Shown piece after piece: positions 19,033 through 28,980 of a stretch of 46,718 nucleotides of DNA. Origin of the DNA: an uncultured Oxalobacter sp. (lineage in GTDB: Bacteria; Pseudomonadota; Gammaproteobacteria; Burkholderiales; Burkholderiaceae_D); the NCBI GenBank assembly GCA_934401755.1, contig CAKRSU010000016.1, positions 1 through 46,718 on the forward strand, written 5' to 3'. The position numbers and the translations under genes are program-made. The number at the start of each line of letters is the position of its first letter. The stretch's first letter is position 1. The notes under the pieces were generated by a model. It was not told the origin of the DNA. It made no database searches and saw only the letters and a program-made list of their open reading frames with translations.

Positions 19033-20190
19033 ATGGGAATTCTAAAAACAGAGAAAATAAAGGCGATTTTGGTTGGCGTTGATTTTGGTAAGAGTGGTTT
19101 TTCAGCCAGCCTAGAAGAATTGGCGCTGTTAGCACGTTCTGCGGGTGTCGAACCGGTTCAAGTTGTAACGGGTAAGCGTTCAAGTCCAGATGCAGCCTAT
19201 TATGTTGGTAGTGGAAAAGTTGATGAAATTGTCCAGGCCGTTCATTTATATGCCGCAGAACTCGTTATTTTTAATCATGCATTGTCTCCTGCACAGCTTC
19301 GTAATCTTGAAAAACGATTAGAAACAAGTGTTGTTGATCGGACAAGTTTGATTTTAGATATTTTTGCGCAGCGAGCCAAAAGCCATGAGGGTAAGTTGCA
19401 AGTAGAGTTGGCTCAATTGCAGCATTTGATGACGCGTCTTGTGAGAGGATGGACTCATCTTGAGCGCCAAAAAGGTGGTATTGGTTTACGAGGACCTGGT
19501 GAGACTCAGCTTGAAACCGATCGTCGTCTGATTGGCGATAGAGTGAAAATGCTTCGTTCTCGCTTAGAAAAATTACAACGGCAACATCAAACGCAGCGGC
19601 GTTCACGTAATCGCAGTCAGGTTTTTTCAATGTCTTTGGTTGGGTATACCAATGCCGGAAAATCGACATTGTTTAATACAATGACAAAGGCTGGAACTTA
19701 TGTCGCTAATCAATTATTTGCAACCCTCGATACGACTTCACGAAGAGTTTATATTGAGCCTATTGGTAATGTTGTCATTTCAGATACCGTGGGATTTATT
19801 CGTGAATTGCCGCATCAGCTTGTCGCGGCTTTTCGGACAACATTAGAAGAAGCGGTTTATGCAGATTTATTGTTGCATGTTGTTGATGCTTCTAGTGAAA
19901 TGCGCCTTGAGCAGATAGAACAAGTGAATCAAGTTTTAGAAGAAATTGGGGCACAAGGAATTCCTCAGTTGTTAGTGATGAATAAGATTGATCTTGCGGG
20001 GTTACCACCGGGCATTGATCGTAATGAAGAAGGAAAAGTTCGTCGAGTTTCGATTAGTGCGGCAACTGGAGAGGGCTTGGATTTGCTCAGACAGGCAATT
20101 GCAGAGTTCGTAACAGCGTTTCAAAAGCAAGAACAAAATGGAAATCATAAAATGGAAGCTGATTTACGTTTTGATCGTTGTGATATCTGA
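19033..20190 (+). CDS. hflX: Ribosome-associated GTPase HflX
   Basis: HflX splits stalled or stress-inactivated 70S ribosomes. The 385-residue protein has the N-terminal HflX domain, the glycine-rich GGIGLRGPGETQLETDRR linker near residue 150, and a G domain with P-loop GYTNAGKST, switch DTVGFI, and NKID. It follows hfq in the hfq-hflX-hflK-hflC order typical of proteobacteria. The start ATG follows the hfq stop by 3 bases. Confidence 0.96.
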   Translation: MGILKTEKIKAILVGVDFGKSGFSASLEELALLARSAGVEPVQVVTGKRSSPDAAYYVGSGKVDEIVQAVHLYAAELVIFNHALSPAQLRNLEKRLETSVVDRTSLILDIFAQRAKSHEGKLQVELAQLQHLMTRLVRGWTHLERQKGGIGLRGPGETQLETDRRLIGDRVKMLRSRLEKLQRQHQTQRRSRNRSQVFSMSLVGYTNAGKSTLFNTMTKAGTYVANQLFATLDTTSRRVYIEPIGNVVISDTVGFIRELPHQLVAAFRTTLEEAVYADLLLHVVDASSEMRLEQIEQVNQVLEEIGAQGIPQLLVMNKIDLAGLPPGIDRNEEGKVRRVSISAATGEGLDLLRQAIAEFVTAFQKQEQNGNHKMEADLRFDRCDI

Positions 20191-20210
20191 TATAAGTATG
20201 ACGGTTTTTT

Positions 20211-21512
20211 ATGGGAAAGACATCAGACATTTTTAATCCAAAACCGATAAAGGATGATCTTTTCGGACATGGTAGTAGTTTCAATAATGAGGAACCACCA
20301 CCAGATTTGGATAAGATGTGGAAAAATTTCAATAAAAAATTGAATAGATTATTACATCTTAAAAAAAAGGGTAAAAATAATGTCCCAGATGATGACCCAT
20401 ATAATACCCAAGCTAATGATTCTCGAGGATTTCGGATTGTTTTATTATTGTTAACATTGCTAATTGCTGTATTTTGGTTAGCAGGCGGCATTTATATGGT
20501 CGATGAAGGACAAACGGCTGTGATATCAACATTTGGCCGTTACACGAAAACAACCTCTTCTGGAATTCATTGGCATTATCCATGGCCTATTCAAGATCAT
20601 CAATTTGTTGAAACCGGGCGTATTCAATCAGTTGAAGTTGGGTATCGAGAAAATTTATCGGCTCGTAAAACGAATGAAGCACTCATGATGACTTCTGATC
20701 AAAATATGATTGAAGTACAGTTTACGGTGCAATATCGTATTACAAATCCGACTCATTGGGTATTTAATAATAAGGAACCTGAAGAAGTTGTTCGTCTATG
20801 CGCAGAAACCGCTTTTCGCGAAATAGCGGTGACTTATTCCTTTAAAGAGTTAATGGACGGAAATCGAGATCGTCTCATTGAATTATCTTTACAAAGACTT
20901 CGAACGATGATTGAGCAATATCAAGTTGGGATTGAAGTGATAGGGATTACCATTCAGGATGTTCGTCCGCCGCAATCTGTTCAAGAAGTTTTTGCTGATG
21001 CACAACGTGCACCGCAAGATGTTGAGCGGATGAAAAATGAAAGTCAAAATTATGTCAGTAGTATTGGCCCAAAAGCGAATGGAGAAGCAGAACAAATCAA
21101 AATAGACGCGGAAAATTACAGTAAAGAGATTGTTGTTAAAGCGGAAGCTGAAGTCGAACGTTTTCGTCGGATTTTGCCTGAATATAAGCAAGCACCTACT
21201 GTTACAAAGGATAGACTTTATCTAGAAACCATGGAGCAGATTTATGCTAATACGGATAAGGTATTAATTGATTCTCAAAAAAAACCAATTGTTCGTTTGC
21301 CAGTTTATAACAGTGGCGGATATCCAACGCGTGCAGAAGACTTAAAAGATTGTAAGGATACGGAACGGGGATCGACATTACCAGGTGCTTCTTCGCAATC
21401 ATTAGAGAATAAACGGAATGACTTAACATCTTCTGAAAATGCGATTAAACAACGGGAAAATCGGACTGATTTTGGGCGTAACCGTGAGAGTCGAGCAAGA
21501 GGAGGCCGTTAA
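20211..21512 (+). CDS. hflK: FtsH protease modulator HflK
   Basis: HflK forms with HflC a large membrane cage around the FtsH protease. The 433-residue protein has a charged cytoplasmic start, one membrane segment (about residues 72-95, FRIVLLLLTLLIAVFWLAGGIY), then an SPFH/Band 7 domain (YMVDEGQTAVISTFGRY onward) with the long helical KIDAENYSKEIVVKAEAE region. The C-terminus is polar and arginine-rich. Its TAA overlaps the hflC ATG by one base, so the two are translationally coupled. Confidence 0.96.
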   Translation: MGKTSDIFNPKPIKDDLFGHGSSFNNEEPPPDLDKMWKNFNKKLNRLLHLKKKGKNNVPDDDPYNTQANDSRGFRIVLLLLTLLIAVFWLAGGIYMVDEGQTAVISTFGRYTKTTSSGIHWHYPWPIQDHQFVETGRIQSVEVGYRENLSARKTNEALMMTSDQNMIEVQFTVQYRITNPTHWVFNNKEPEEVVRLCAETAFREIAVTYSFKELMDGNRDRLIELSLQRLRTMIEQYQVGIEVIGITIQDVRPPQSVQEVFADAQRAPQDVERMKNESQNYVSSIGPKANGEAEQIKIDAENYSKEIVVKAEAEVERFRRILPEYKQAPTVTKDRLYLETMEQIYANTDKVLIDSQKKPIVRLPVYNSGGYPTRAEDLKDCKDTERGSTLPGASSQSLENKRNDLTSSENAIKQRENRTDFGRNRESRARGGR

Positions 21513-22381
21513 TGAAATATATTGGCATTCTTGTTGTGTTTGTTGCGATTATCATTGAGCTGATTACAGGATTTTATGTTGTTGATCAATGCCAATATGC
21601 GATTGTGTTTGGTTTTGGACAAATTCAGACGGTCACATTGGAGCCAGGACTTTACGCTAAGTGGCCCATGCCGATCCAGAAAGTATTGCTGTTGGATAAT
21701 CGTATTCAAACGACTAATACGGTAGATCCCGTATCTATTGTGACGGCTGACCATATTCAACTTCTCGCAGATGCAAGTATTCGATGGAAAATCGTAGAAC
21801 CTCAACAATATTACATTGCGTTTGAAGGTAAAGAAAAAGTTGCAGAAGATAGTATCGTGAAAGCCGCTAAAACAATCCTTTCTGAAGTCGTGGCGCACCA
21901 TACCTTGCCAACTATTTTATCTGGAAATGATAGGGAAATAACGAAAGCGTTTTCAATTTTATTATCAGATAAATTAAAAGATGTTGGGATTGAAATTGTG
22001 CAAGCTCGTTTAGAGCGAGTTACCTATACGGGAAATACAGCGGCGGTGATTTATGAACGTATGAAATCTGAGAAAGCAAAGCAAGCCTCAGAGATTCGAG
22101 CTGAAGGAGAGAGAAAAGCCAAAGAAATTCGAGCCGAAGGTGATCGAAAGCGTTTAATAATTTTGGATGAAGCACAAAGGGAAGCCGCTCGTATTAAAGG
22201 CCAGGGAGACGCAGAGGCTGCGAAAATTTATGGACAGGCTTATCAGGAAAATCCTGAATTCTATAAGTTTTATCGGAGTCTTCAGGCATATAAGGAAAGT
22301 TTTAATAAAAATAATCGGAATGTATTGGTGCTTGATGCCTCTTCTCCATTTTTTAAGTTTCTTAAACGCCACGAAGAGTAA
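21512..22381 (+). CDS. hflC: FtsH protease modulator HflC
   Basis: HflC is the partner of HflK. The 289-residue protein starts with a membrane segment (IGILVVFVAIIIELITGFYVV), followed by the Band 7 domain and a charged coiled-coil helix (EIRAEGERKAKEIRAEGD, about 192-225) and ends with FKFLKRHEE. The TAATG overlap with hflK supports equal expression. The next gene hisZ is 67 bases downstream, its usual Burkholderiales neighbour. Confidence 0.96.
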   Translation: MKYIGILVVFVAIIIELITGFYVVDQCQYAIVFGFGQIQTVTLEPGLYAKWPMPIQKVLLLDNRIQTTNTVDPVSIVTADHIQLLADASIRWKIVEPQQYYIAFEGKEKVAEDSIVKAAKTILSEVVAHHTLPTILSGNDREITKAFSILLSDKLKDVGIEIVQARLERVTYTGNTAAVIYERMKSEKAKQASEIRAEGERKAKEIRAEGDRKRLIILDEAQREAARIKGQGDAEAAKIYGQAYQENPEFYKFYRSLQAYKESFNKNNRNVLVLDASSPFFKFLKRHEE

Positions 22382-22448
22382 AAATAACTCAACATACCTA
22401 TCTGATTGTATTATCATTAAGTCTTTTTGCTGAACTACTTTAATAATC

Positions 22449-23615
22449 ATGCCTAATTGGCTTTTACCAGAATTTATCGCAGATGTTCTTCCTTCTGAAG
22501 CAAGAAAAATGGAGGATTTGCGTCGTCGGATTCTTGATGAATTTCGTTCCTATGGATATGAATTTGTGATACCTCCTATGCTGGAGTATCTTGAATCGTT
22601 GTTAACCGGAGTTGGAAAAGATACTGAATTGGCGACATTCAAGCTTATTGATCAGCTATCAGGTAAGACAATGGGGATTCGGGCCGATATAACGACACAG
22701 GTGGCCAGAATCGATGCTAATCTTATGAATCGCAGTCGAGTGGTCCGTCTTTGCTATGCAGGAAGTATTTTACATACTCGCCCCGCGGGTCTTCAGACGA
22801 CTCGTGAACCATTGCAGGCAGGTGCTGAATTATTCGGTTGTGCCGGAATTCAAGCGGATGCTGAAATTCAAAAGCTTGCATTGTCGACATTAAATGCGGC
22901 AGGATTGAGCGATATTTGTCTTGATCTTAGTCATGTTGGAATATTAAATGCGTTAATTGCATGGGATCCTCAGGCAAAAGCTTATGAAGCTCAGCTATTT
23001 GATATGCTGGAAACTAAAGATATGCCAGGATTGATTGCATTGACGGAAAATTTCCATGAGGAAACCCGCCAAGCATTGTTGGCATTGCCTGAATTGTATG
23101 GCGATGTTTCCGTGCTTGATAAAGCGCGAAAAATTCTTCCGGCTATCGAGGGAATTTCCAGTGCATTGCGTGAATTGGAGTATTTAGCAGGACAGGCTGA
23201 TTGTAACAAGGTTACAATTGATCTGGCAGATATGCATGGATACCACTATCACAGTGGGATTATGTTTGCGGCATATATTCCCGAATTGCCTAATGCCGTT
23301 GCTCGTGGCGGGCGTTATGATCATGTCGCAGAGGCTTTTGGGCGTTCTTCTCGACCAGCAACAGGGTTTTCTTTGGATATTCGCGAAATTGCCAGAGTAT
23401 TACCTGCAGCCGAAAAACGTCAAGCGATTATGGCGCCATGGAGTGATGATCCAGTTTTAGCCGAGAAGATTCATCGTTTGCGTGAATCTGGCGCAACGGT
23501 TATTTATAATTTGCAGAATTCTATTCATCGTACAGATGAGTTTATTTGTGATCAATGCTTGGAACAAGATGCATCCACTGGAGAATGGGTGCTGAAAACT
23601 ATCAGTAAAAAATGA
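22449..23615 (+). CDS. hisZ: ATP phosphoribosyltransferase regulatory subunit HisZ
   Basis: HisZ is a catalytically inactive HisRS paralogue that forms a complex with the short form of HisG, the first enzyme of histidine synthesis. The 388-residue protein has degenerate class II motifs ([15 protein letters not shown], then [10 protein letters not shown]) and [23 protein letters not shown] motif 3 text, and lacks the HisRS anticodon domain. Lying between hflC and purA is diagnostic for Burkholderiales. A short-form hisG is expected elsewhere in the genome but is not in the window. Confidence 0.93.
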   Translation: MPNWLLPEFIADVLPSEARKMEDLRRRILDEFRSYGYEFVIPPMLEYLESLLTGVGKDTELATFKLIDQLSGKTMGIRADITTQVARIDANLMNRSRVVRLCYAGSILHTRPAGLQTTREPLQAGAELFGCAGIQADAEIQKLALSTLNAAGLSDICLDLSHVGILNALIAWDPQAKAYEAQLFDMLETKDMPGLIALTENFHEETRQALLALPELYGDVSVLDKARKILPAIEGISSALRELEYLAGQADCNKVTIDLADMHGYHYHSGIMFAAYIPELPNAVARGGRYDHVAEAFGRSSRPATGFSLDIREIARVLPAAEKRQAIMAPWSDDPVLAEKIHRLRESGATVIYNLQNSIHRTDEFICDQCLEQDASTGEWVLKTISKK

Positions 23616-23623
23616 GTTGAAAA

Positions 23624-24925
23624 ATGGCCAGAAATGTAATTGTTGTGGGAACCCAATGGGGCGATGAAGGTAAAGGTAAAGTCGTTGACTGGTTGACAGA
23701 TCATGCTCAGGGCGTTGTTCGCTTTCAAGGCGGACATAATGCAGGACATACGCTGGTCATTGGTGGTCAAAAAACAGCGCTTCAATTGGTGCCATCCGGT
23801 ATTATGCGTCCAGGCACGGCTTGTTATATTGGCAATGGGTGTGTGCTTTCTATTCCAGATTTGTTAAGAGAAATTGATAAACTTGAGGCAGCAGGTGTTG
23901 AAGTTGTTTCACGTTTGAAGATTTCAGATTCTTGCCCCTTGATTTTGCCATACCATGTTGCTCTTGATTTAGCGCGAGAATTAAAACGTGGAGATGCAAA
24001 AATTGGAACAACAGGTAAAGGGATTGGTCCTGCCTATGAAGATAAAGTTGCACGTCGCGCTATTCGTGTTGCTGATTTGCTCAAACCTGAAGTGTTCGCC
24101 CAAAAACTTAAACAGAACATGGATTACCATAATTTTGTTCTGGAAAATTATCTGGGCGCAGAACCTGTTGATTATCAGAAGACGCTTGATGATGCATTAG
24201 CGGTTGTTCCTCGTATTAAACCATTAATTGCCGATGTTTCTTCGGCACTTAATAAGGCATATGCGGCAGGAGCTAATCTTTTGTTTGAAGGTGCTCAAGG
24301 AAGTTTGCTAGATGTTGATCATGGAACATACCCTTATGTGACTTCTAGTAATTGCGTTGCGGGTAATGCCGCAGCAGGCGCTGGAATTGGTCCAGGCATG
24401 CTTCATTATATTCTTGGAATTACTAAAGTTTATACAACTCGAGTGGGTGCTGGTCCATTTCCATCAGAATTAGATACCAATAGTGGCGTTGGGAAACATT
24501 TGTCAACAATTGGGATGGAATTTGGCACAGTGACAGGGCGTCCTCGTCGTTGTGGTTGGTTTGATGCGGCTCTTTTGCGTCGTTCTGCACAGCTTAATGG
24601 ATTAAGTGGGCTTTGTTTGACTAAACTCGATGTATTAGATGGATTGGAAACGATCAAGATTTGTGTGGGTTATAAGGTTGATGATCGGGTCATTGATACA
24701 TTTCCTTCTAATGCAGATGATGTTGTTCGTTGTGAGCCTATTTACGAAGAAATGCCTGGATGGAAAGAAAATACCATTGGGACTAAGCGATTTGAGGATT
24801 TACCGGTGAATGCGAGAAATTATATTCATCGCATTGCTGAATTAGTGGGATGCCCGATTGCTATGGTGTCGACAGGACCTGATCGTGAAGAAACATTAGT
24901 ATTGCACCATCCTTTTAAAGAGTAG
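23624..24925 (+). CDS. purA: Adenylosuccinate synthetase
   Basis: PurA joins IMP and aspartate with GTP in AMP synthesis. The 433-residue protein has the N-terminal [17 protein letters not shown]-loop motif, QGGHNAGHT, the [14 protein letters not shown] segment (the family GPAYxDK), [20 protein letters not shown] and [11 protein letters not shown]. It begins 9 bases after hisZ and is followed by an intrinsic terminator, which closes the long same-strand block. Confidence 0.98.
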   Translation: MARNVIVVGTQWGDEGKGKVVDWLTDHAQGVVRFQGGHNAGHTLVIGGQKTALQLVPSGIMRPGTACYIGNGCVLSIPDLLREIDKLEAAGVEVVSRLKISDSCPLILPYHVALDLARELKRGDAKIGTTGKGIGPAYEDKVARRAIRVADLLKPEVFAQKLKQNMDYHNFVLENYLGAEPVDYQKTLDDALAVVPRIKPLIADVSSALNKAYAAGANLLFEGAQGSLLDVDHGTYPYVTSSNCVAGNAAAGAGIGPGMLHYILGITKVYTTRVGAGPFPSELDTNSGVGKHLSTIGMEFGTVTGRPRRCGWFDAALLRRSAQLNGLSGLCLTKLDVLDGLETIKICVGYKVDDRVIDTFPSNADDVVRCEPIYEEMPGWKENTIGTKRFEDLPVNARNYIHRIAELVGCPIAMVSTGPDREETLVLHHPFKE

Positions 24926-24940
24926 GCCATCAACTTTAAT

Positions 24941-24975
24941 AAAGGGCGGGAAGATTTTCTTTCTGCCTTTTATTT
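24941..24975 (+). terminator. Intrinsic terminator after purA
   Basis: A 14-bp stem with three G-U pairs (24941-24954 with 24958-24971) and a 3-base T loop runs into a T-rich tail. It starts 16 bases after the purA stop. Confidence 0.85.
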
Positions 24976-25112
24976 ATTATTGGCTAGGTGAAGCATTAGA
25001 AAATAATGAAGATGTCTACTTATTGGAATTGTTCTCTTTTTTTATCCCATACAATGTATTTTTGATCGGTATTCGTGAAAGAATTTGCAATTTGTCAGGG
25101 GAGAATATCAAG

Positions 25113-25325
25113 ATGAAGTTTAATGATAAGATTGGTCTATTATTAGAACAAAATATGATCAGTGAAGAGCAATTGGAGCAGTTTTACCAAGCGTTGCAAG
25201 AATTATTAATGACAAATATTAGCCAACTATTGCTCAGATCATTGGTTGATATTGATATTAAAGATGCGAATACCCAAATGGCTATTTTATTAGCAGCAGA
25301 AAATACAAGTGATCTATTGCATTAA
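25113..25325 (+). CDS. Small hypothetical protein, 70 residues
   Basis: I do not recognise this protein. The start ATG 25113 is decided by AGGGGAG at 25097-25103; the frame is open further upstream but has no better start. The product is acidic and helical (LEQNMISEEQLEQFYQALQ, then LLLRSLVDIDIKDANTQ), with no signal peptide, membrane segment or cysteine. It lies alone between the purA terminator and the convergent deacetylase gene. The good ribosome site and protein-like composition make it probably real; its role is unknown. Confidence 0.55.
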   Translation: MKFNDKIGLLLEQNMISEEQLEQFYQALQELLMTNISQLLLRSLVDIDIKDANTQMAILLAAENTSDLLH

Positions 25326-25385
25326 GGATATTTGGGAAAACGAATTGTGAGTTGCTAAGGGCATTCAATCATTTTGGGTGGTTTA

Positions 25386-26327
25386 TCATTTTCCCCATAA
25401 GGCTCGAACATGAGCTGCAGTCCCTGATGCGAGTCCTTCTAAGCCATAGCCACCTTCTAATACCGAAACAATCCGACCATCACAGCATATATCTGCGATT
25501 TTCATAATCTCTTGGGTAACCCAGTAAAAATCGTCATCCGTAAAACGAAATCCCCCGAGCATATCTTTGTAATGGGAATCAAAGCCTGCTGAAATAAAAA
25601 TTAAATCAGGATTAAATCGTTTAACGGCAGGTAGAATCTCAAATTGCATGACATTACGGAATTTCTTGGAATCGGCCCCACGTGCCATTGGAATATTGAT
25701 GATATTATGATCAATACCTGTTTCGTATTTAGCACCTGTTCCAGGATAAAAAGGCGCTTGATGGGTCGAACAATATAGCATTTCTGGACGATGGTAGAAC
25801 GCATCTTGCGTCCCGTTACCATGGTGAACGTCAAAGTCAATTGTAGCGACTTTTTTGATGATTTCTGGATACTTGTGAACAGCCCATGCCGCCCCGATTG
25901 CTGCATGGTTAAATACGCAAAAACCCATTGCTCGATCTGGCTCTGCGTGATGTCCACAAGGGCGAGTGGCGCAAAAGATATTGTCGGCTTGATGTTTGAC
26001 AACCATATCAACACCTAGGCAGGCAGCACCAACGCAACTCATGACGCAGTCCCATGTGCCCGACATCATAATGGTATCTCCCCCATCTAAAGGGACTCTG
26101 CTGAAGGTTTTTTTTAATGATTCAATACGATAAATATATTCTGGTGTGTGAACAAGTAATAATTGTTCACGAGTCCCTAATGGTGCATGCTTCCAGACCA
26201 AATCTTGAAATTCAGGAGTAACAAGTGCATCACGAACGGCGATCAAACGGTCTGGACATTCTGGATGGTCATAGCCAGGATCATGTCCCAGGCAGGCATC
26301 AGAAGTAAGGATAATAGTGTTTCTCAT
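25386..26327 (-). CDS. HDAC-like (histone deacetylase superfamily) amidohydrolase
   Basis: Members of this zinc-dependent arginase/deacetylase fold remove acyl groups from lysine, polyamines or small molecules; bacterial substrates are mostly unassigned. The 313-residue protein has paired His126-His127 (RPCGHHAEPDRAMGFC), metal ligands Asp166 and His168 (DFDVHHGNGT) and Asp250 (SAGFDSHYKD), and the late LEGGYGLEGLA tyrosine motif, so the catalytic set is complete. It is most like class II bacterial deacetylases. It is convergent with the 70-residue gene and divergent from the repeat protein gene. Confidence 0.92.
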   Translation of the reverse strand: MRNTIILTSDACLGHDPGYDHPECPDRLIAVRDALVTPEFQDLVWKHAPLGTREQLLLVHTPEYIYRIESLKKTFSRVPLDGGDTIMMSGTWDCVMSCVGAACLGVDMVVKHQADNIFCATRPCGHHAEPDRAMGFCVFNHAAIGAAWAVHKYPEIIKKVATIDFDVHHGNGTQDAFYHRPEMLYCSTHQAPFYPGTGAKYETGIDHNIINIPMARGADSKKFRNVMQFEILPAVKRFNPDLIFISAGFDSHYKDMLGGFRFTDDDFYWVTQEIMKIADICCDGRIVSVLEGGYGLEGLASGTAAHVRALWGK

Positions 26328-26464
26328 GATTTTTATCGGCAGATTGGGCGTTTGCCATTGATAATATTTTCCACATTATATAATGGTCTAGTTGAGATAA
26401 TGTGAGCTTCATCTCATTATTTCTAATGGTTTTATCATAAAATCAGATATCGATAATATTTTTT

Positions 26465-28069
26465 ATGAGTGGTCATGTAGAAAGCTTTTTAGCGAGGATG
26501 CATGAATTAAGCATAATGGAAGAAACCTACGAAGACTGGTTAAATAAAGTTGCTACAGATGGAAAAGAGCTCCGGCATGTTCCTTCGATGTTTATGACAG
26601 AAGAAATGTGTCTTGCTGCGGTGAAGAATTGGGCGATTGCTTTGCAATTTGCCCCCGATTCAGTAAAAACGGCTCATGTGTGTCAAGAGGCCGTAGAACG
26701 TTGGAGTGTTTCATTAAAATATGTGCCAGATGTTTTAAAAACGCCTGAATTGTGTTCAAAAGCCGTTCGTCAGGATGGTTGGACTTTAACTTATGTGCCG
26801 ATTAATTTGAGAACATCTGAAATTTGTCAATTAGCTATGAGACAAAATCCAGAAGCATTTTTTGAAGTTCCTGATCAATTAAAAACATTGGATATTTGTT
26901 TAGATGCGGTTAATCATGCAGGGGCCATGCTTCGTTATGTCCCAGAAAGATTACGAACGGCTGAGGTTTGTAAAGCAGCTGTAACCAATGATGGTTATGC
27001 TTTGGAATATGTTCCTAAATGGCTAAGAACGCCCGAAATTTATAGAGCAGCGGTTCAAAGTGCTGCTCCTATTTTGCGGCGAATTCCTGATAATGCTAAA
27101 ACTCATGAAATTTGTTTGGCAGCCGTTCGCCAAGATGGTTTATTACTTGCTGATGTGCCGATGATTGAAAAAACAGAGGCCATTTGTCTTGCTGCTGTTC
27201 AAAATAAATGTGCGGCATTACGGTATGTCCCAAATCAATTTAAAACCAATGATGTTTGTATTGCAGCGATTCATGCGGATATTTCATTATTACGATATGT
27301 GCCAGAAGCATTGTGGACCGAAGCGTTATGTCTTGAAGCATTACAGCATAAGGGATTTACACTCAAGCATGTCCCATTGAATTTGCGTACCCAAAAAATA
27401 TGTTTAGAAGCCATTCGGCATAATGGTCGAATGTTAATGCAAGTTCCCGAAAAAGTATTAGATCATGAAATTTGTTTGGAAGCTGTTCGTCAGTATAGCT
27501 GGGCATTGCGGCAGATTCCCTTACGTTTTAGAACGCATGATATTGCAATTGCTGCCGTTGAACATAATGGCATGGTACTAAAGGATATTCCTGAAGCATT
27601 ACGGTCATTTGATATTTGTATGGCTGCTGTCTCAAAAAGTGCCTGGGCGATGATTGATGTTCCTAATTCCTTAAGAACGCCTGAAATGTATAAAGCTGCT
27701 GTGAAAAACGATGGCTCTATTTTGGAATATATTCCAGAGGAGGCAAAAACACCGGAACTTTGTCTTTTAGCCGTAACGAGTAATGCGCGTGCATTACGTT
27801 ATGTGCCAGAAGCCTTAAAAACAGAAAAACTTTGTCTTGCAGCCGTTAAACAAAATCGCAAAGGTATGCGTTATGTGCCGGATCACATAAAGACGCTAGC
27901 GTTTTGTCAAGCAGCTGTTGAATATAATGGGATTGCCTTAAAGTATGTACCGGAGGCTCTTAAAACACGAGATTTGTGTATGATGGCTGTACAGAAATCG
28001 GCTTATGCCTTGGAATTTGTACCAGAGCGATTAAAAACAGCAGAATTATTAGCTAAGGTTGGTGTCTGA
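26465..28069 (+). CDS. DUF4116-type repeat protein (21 units of 24 residues)
   Basis: The 534-residue protein has a 20-residue leader, a degenerate first unit, 20 full repeats and a 10-residue tail. Each repeat follows T-x-E-h-C-L-x-A-V-x-x-x-G-x-x-L-x-Y-V-P-E-x-L-K/R. This matches the DUF4116 repeat pattern known in proteins of bacteria, protists and giant viruses, whose function is not defined. Each unit is likely a helix pair stacking into a solenoid, as TPR or ankyrin arrays do. There is no signal peptide. It has no Shine-Dalgarno at ATG 26465, but no downstream ATG is better. Binding or scaffold function is inferred only from architecture. Confidence 0.88.
   Translation: MSGHVESFLARMHELSIMEETYEDWLNKVATDGKELRHVPSMFMTEEMCLAAVKNWAIALQFAPDSVKTAHVCQEAVERWSVSLKYVPDVLKTPELCSKAVRQDGWTLTYVPINLRTSEICQLAMRQNPEAFFEVPDQLKTLDICLDAVNHAGAMLRYVPERLRTAEVCKAAVTNDGYALEYVPKWLRTPEIYRAAVQSAAPILRRIPDNAKTHEICLAAVRQDGLLLADVPMIEKTEAICLAAVQNKCAALRYVPNQFKTNDVCIAAIHADISLLRYVPEALWTEALCLEALQHKGFTLKHVPLNLRTQKICLEAIRHNGRMLMQVPEKVLDHEICLEAVRQYSWALRQIPLRFRTHDIAIAAVEHNGMVLKDIPEALRSFDICMAAVSKSAWAMIDVPNSLRTPEMYKAAVKNDGSILEYIPEEAKTPELCLLAVTSNARALRYVPEALKTEKLCLAAVKQNRKGMRYVPDHIKTLAFCQAAVEYNGIALKYVPEALKTRDLCMMAVQKSAYALEFVPERLKTAELLAKVGV
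26525..28036 (+). repeat. Array of 21 x 72-bp coding repeats in one register
   Basis: The units run from residue 21 to residue 524 with exactly 24 codons each and no insertion or deletion. Nucleotide identity between units is moderate while the protein pattern (Cys at position 5, Val-Pro at 19-20) is kept, which suggests old duplication with selection on spacing. Confidence 0.9.
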
Positions 28070-28116
28070 TTGTGTTGTTTAATCCATGAACAAAGAATTG
28101 TCTTGGGAGCTAAATA

Positions 28117-28932
28117 ATGAAAAAAAGATTACTTATTGGGGCTTTAATTTTAAGTATCATGATGCCAGTTATGCCAGTTCATGCTGGGTTATTTGATGGT
28201 TTTTTAGGGTGGTTACAAAATACGTTTTCTTCATTTAAACAGAAACGTTCTAAGCAAAAACAAGCAACGCAAGGTTCTGCGGTTAGTGAGAGCGAATTAA
28301 ATCGCATTTCAAGTCAGGTTATGCCTACTTATGGTACGTATGATCGTAGTAATAAATGTTGGGGAAAGCGTTGTATGTCGGTGAATTTTGCGAACCGAAT
28401 TGAGAATCATGGTGATACGCTTTATTACTTATTAACGTCTGATGAAAGTGCAGATAATTATGATATGTATGTGCTTCGGAGAAATCAAAATACGTATCAA
28501 ATTATCTCAAAACAAGCCTATAAAGGATTGGGATTTAGCGGCGATGGGATGTTTATTCAGATGGGAAAAGATGTCTATGGCTGGAATATCATGACCGGGG
28601 ATAAAGGCGGTGCGGCACTTTATGAAGATTTTTATGCGGTCATTGATGGAAAAATTCGTCATGTGGCAAGTATTCAGGATTTTTGGCGATCTGCGCCTTC
28701 AAATAATACAACAATATTAACAGGCGATATTCAATTTGGACGGGGCAATGAAGCGATGTTTCCTTTAGATGTCACCGTTTCTGGAACAACTGGTGCTAAG
28801 TTGTCTTGCGGTAGTTGTGAACCTCAAGGCGGTGCTCGTTTTCCTAAAAAAGTTTATCGTTTTCAATACGATTCACAAACGGGACGCTATCAAATGCCTG
28901 TTGATTATCCTATGAAAGGGCAGCGTTTTTGA
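28117..28932 (+). CDS. Secreted protein of unknown function
   Basis: I do not recognise the family. The 271-residue protein has a clear signal peptide (MKKRLLIGALILSIMMPV, cleavage probably after PVHA near residue 23), then an amphipathic and lysine-rich stretch (WLQNTFSSFKQKRSKQKQ), and a mainly beta-looking domain. Four cysteines in two close pairs (NKCWGKRC near 73-78 and LSCGSC near 229-232) could form disulfides. GGGAG precedes the ATG. It lies 47 bases after the repeat-protein gene on the same strand, so co-expression is possible. Periplasmic location is inferred from the signal peptide. Confidence 0.75.
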   Translation: MKKRLLIGALILSIMMPVMPVHAGLFDGFLGWLQNTFSSFKQKRSKQKQATQGSAVSESELNRISSQVMPTYGTYDRSNKCWGKRCMSVNFANRIENHGDTLYYLLTSDESADNYDMYVLRRNQNTYQIISKQAYKGLGFSGDGMFIQMGKDVYGWNIMTGDKGGAALYEDFYAVIDGKIRHVASIQDFWRSAPSNNTTILTGDIQFGRGNEAMFPLDVTVSGTTGAKLSCGSCEPQGGARFPKKVYRFQYDSQTGRYQMPVDYPMKGQRF

Positions 28933-28980
28933 AATCGATAACGACTGAAATTATTCGATTGTTTATTATTTCAACTATTT

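Noticed and set aside
19271..19669. 132-codon open frame opposite hflX
   Set aside because: It is fully inside hflX on the other strand, without ribosome site or family motifs; a shadow of the real gene.
25023..25112. Upstream extension of the 70-residue protein
   Set aside because: ATG 25113 has an AGGGGAG at good distance, while the upstream start has none; the extra 30 residues look like translated leader.
26525..28036. CRISPR-like repeat array
   Set aside because: The repetition is at protein level inside one open frame with 72-base units; there are no identical direct repeats with unique spacers.
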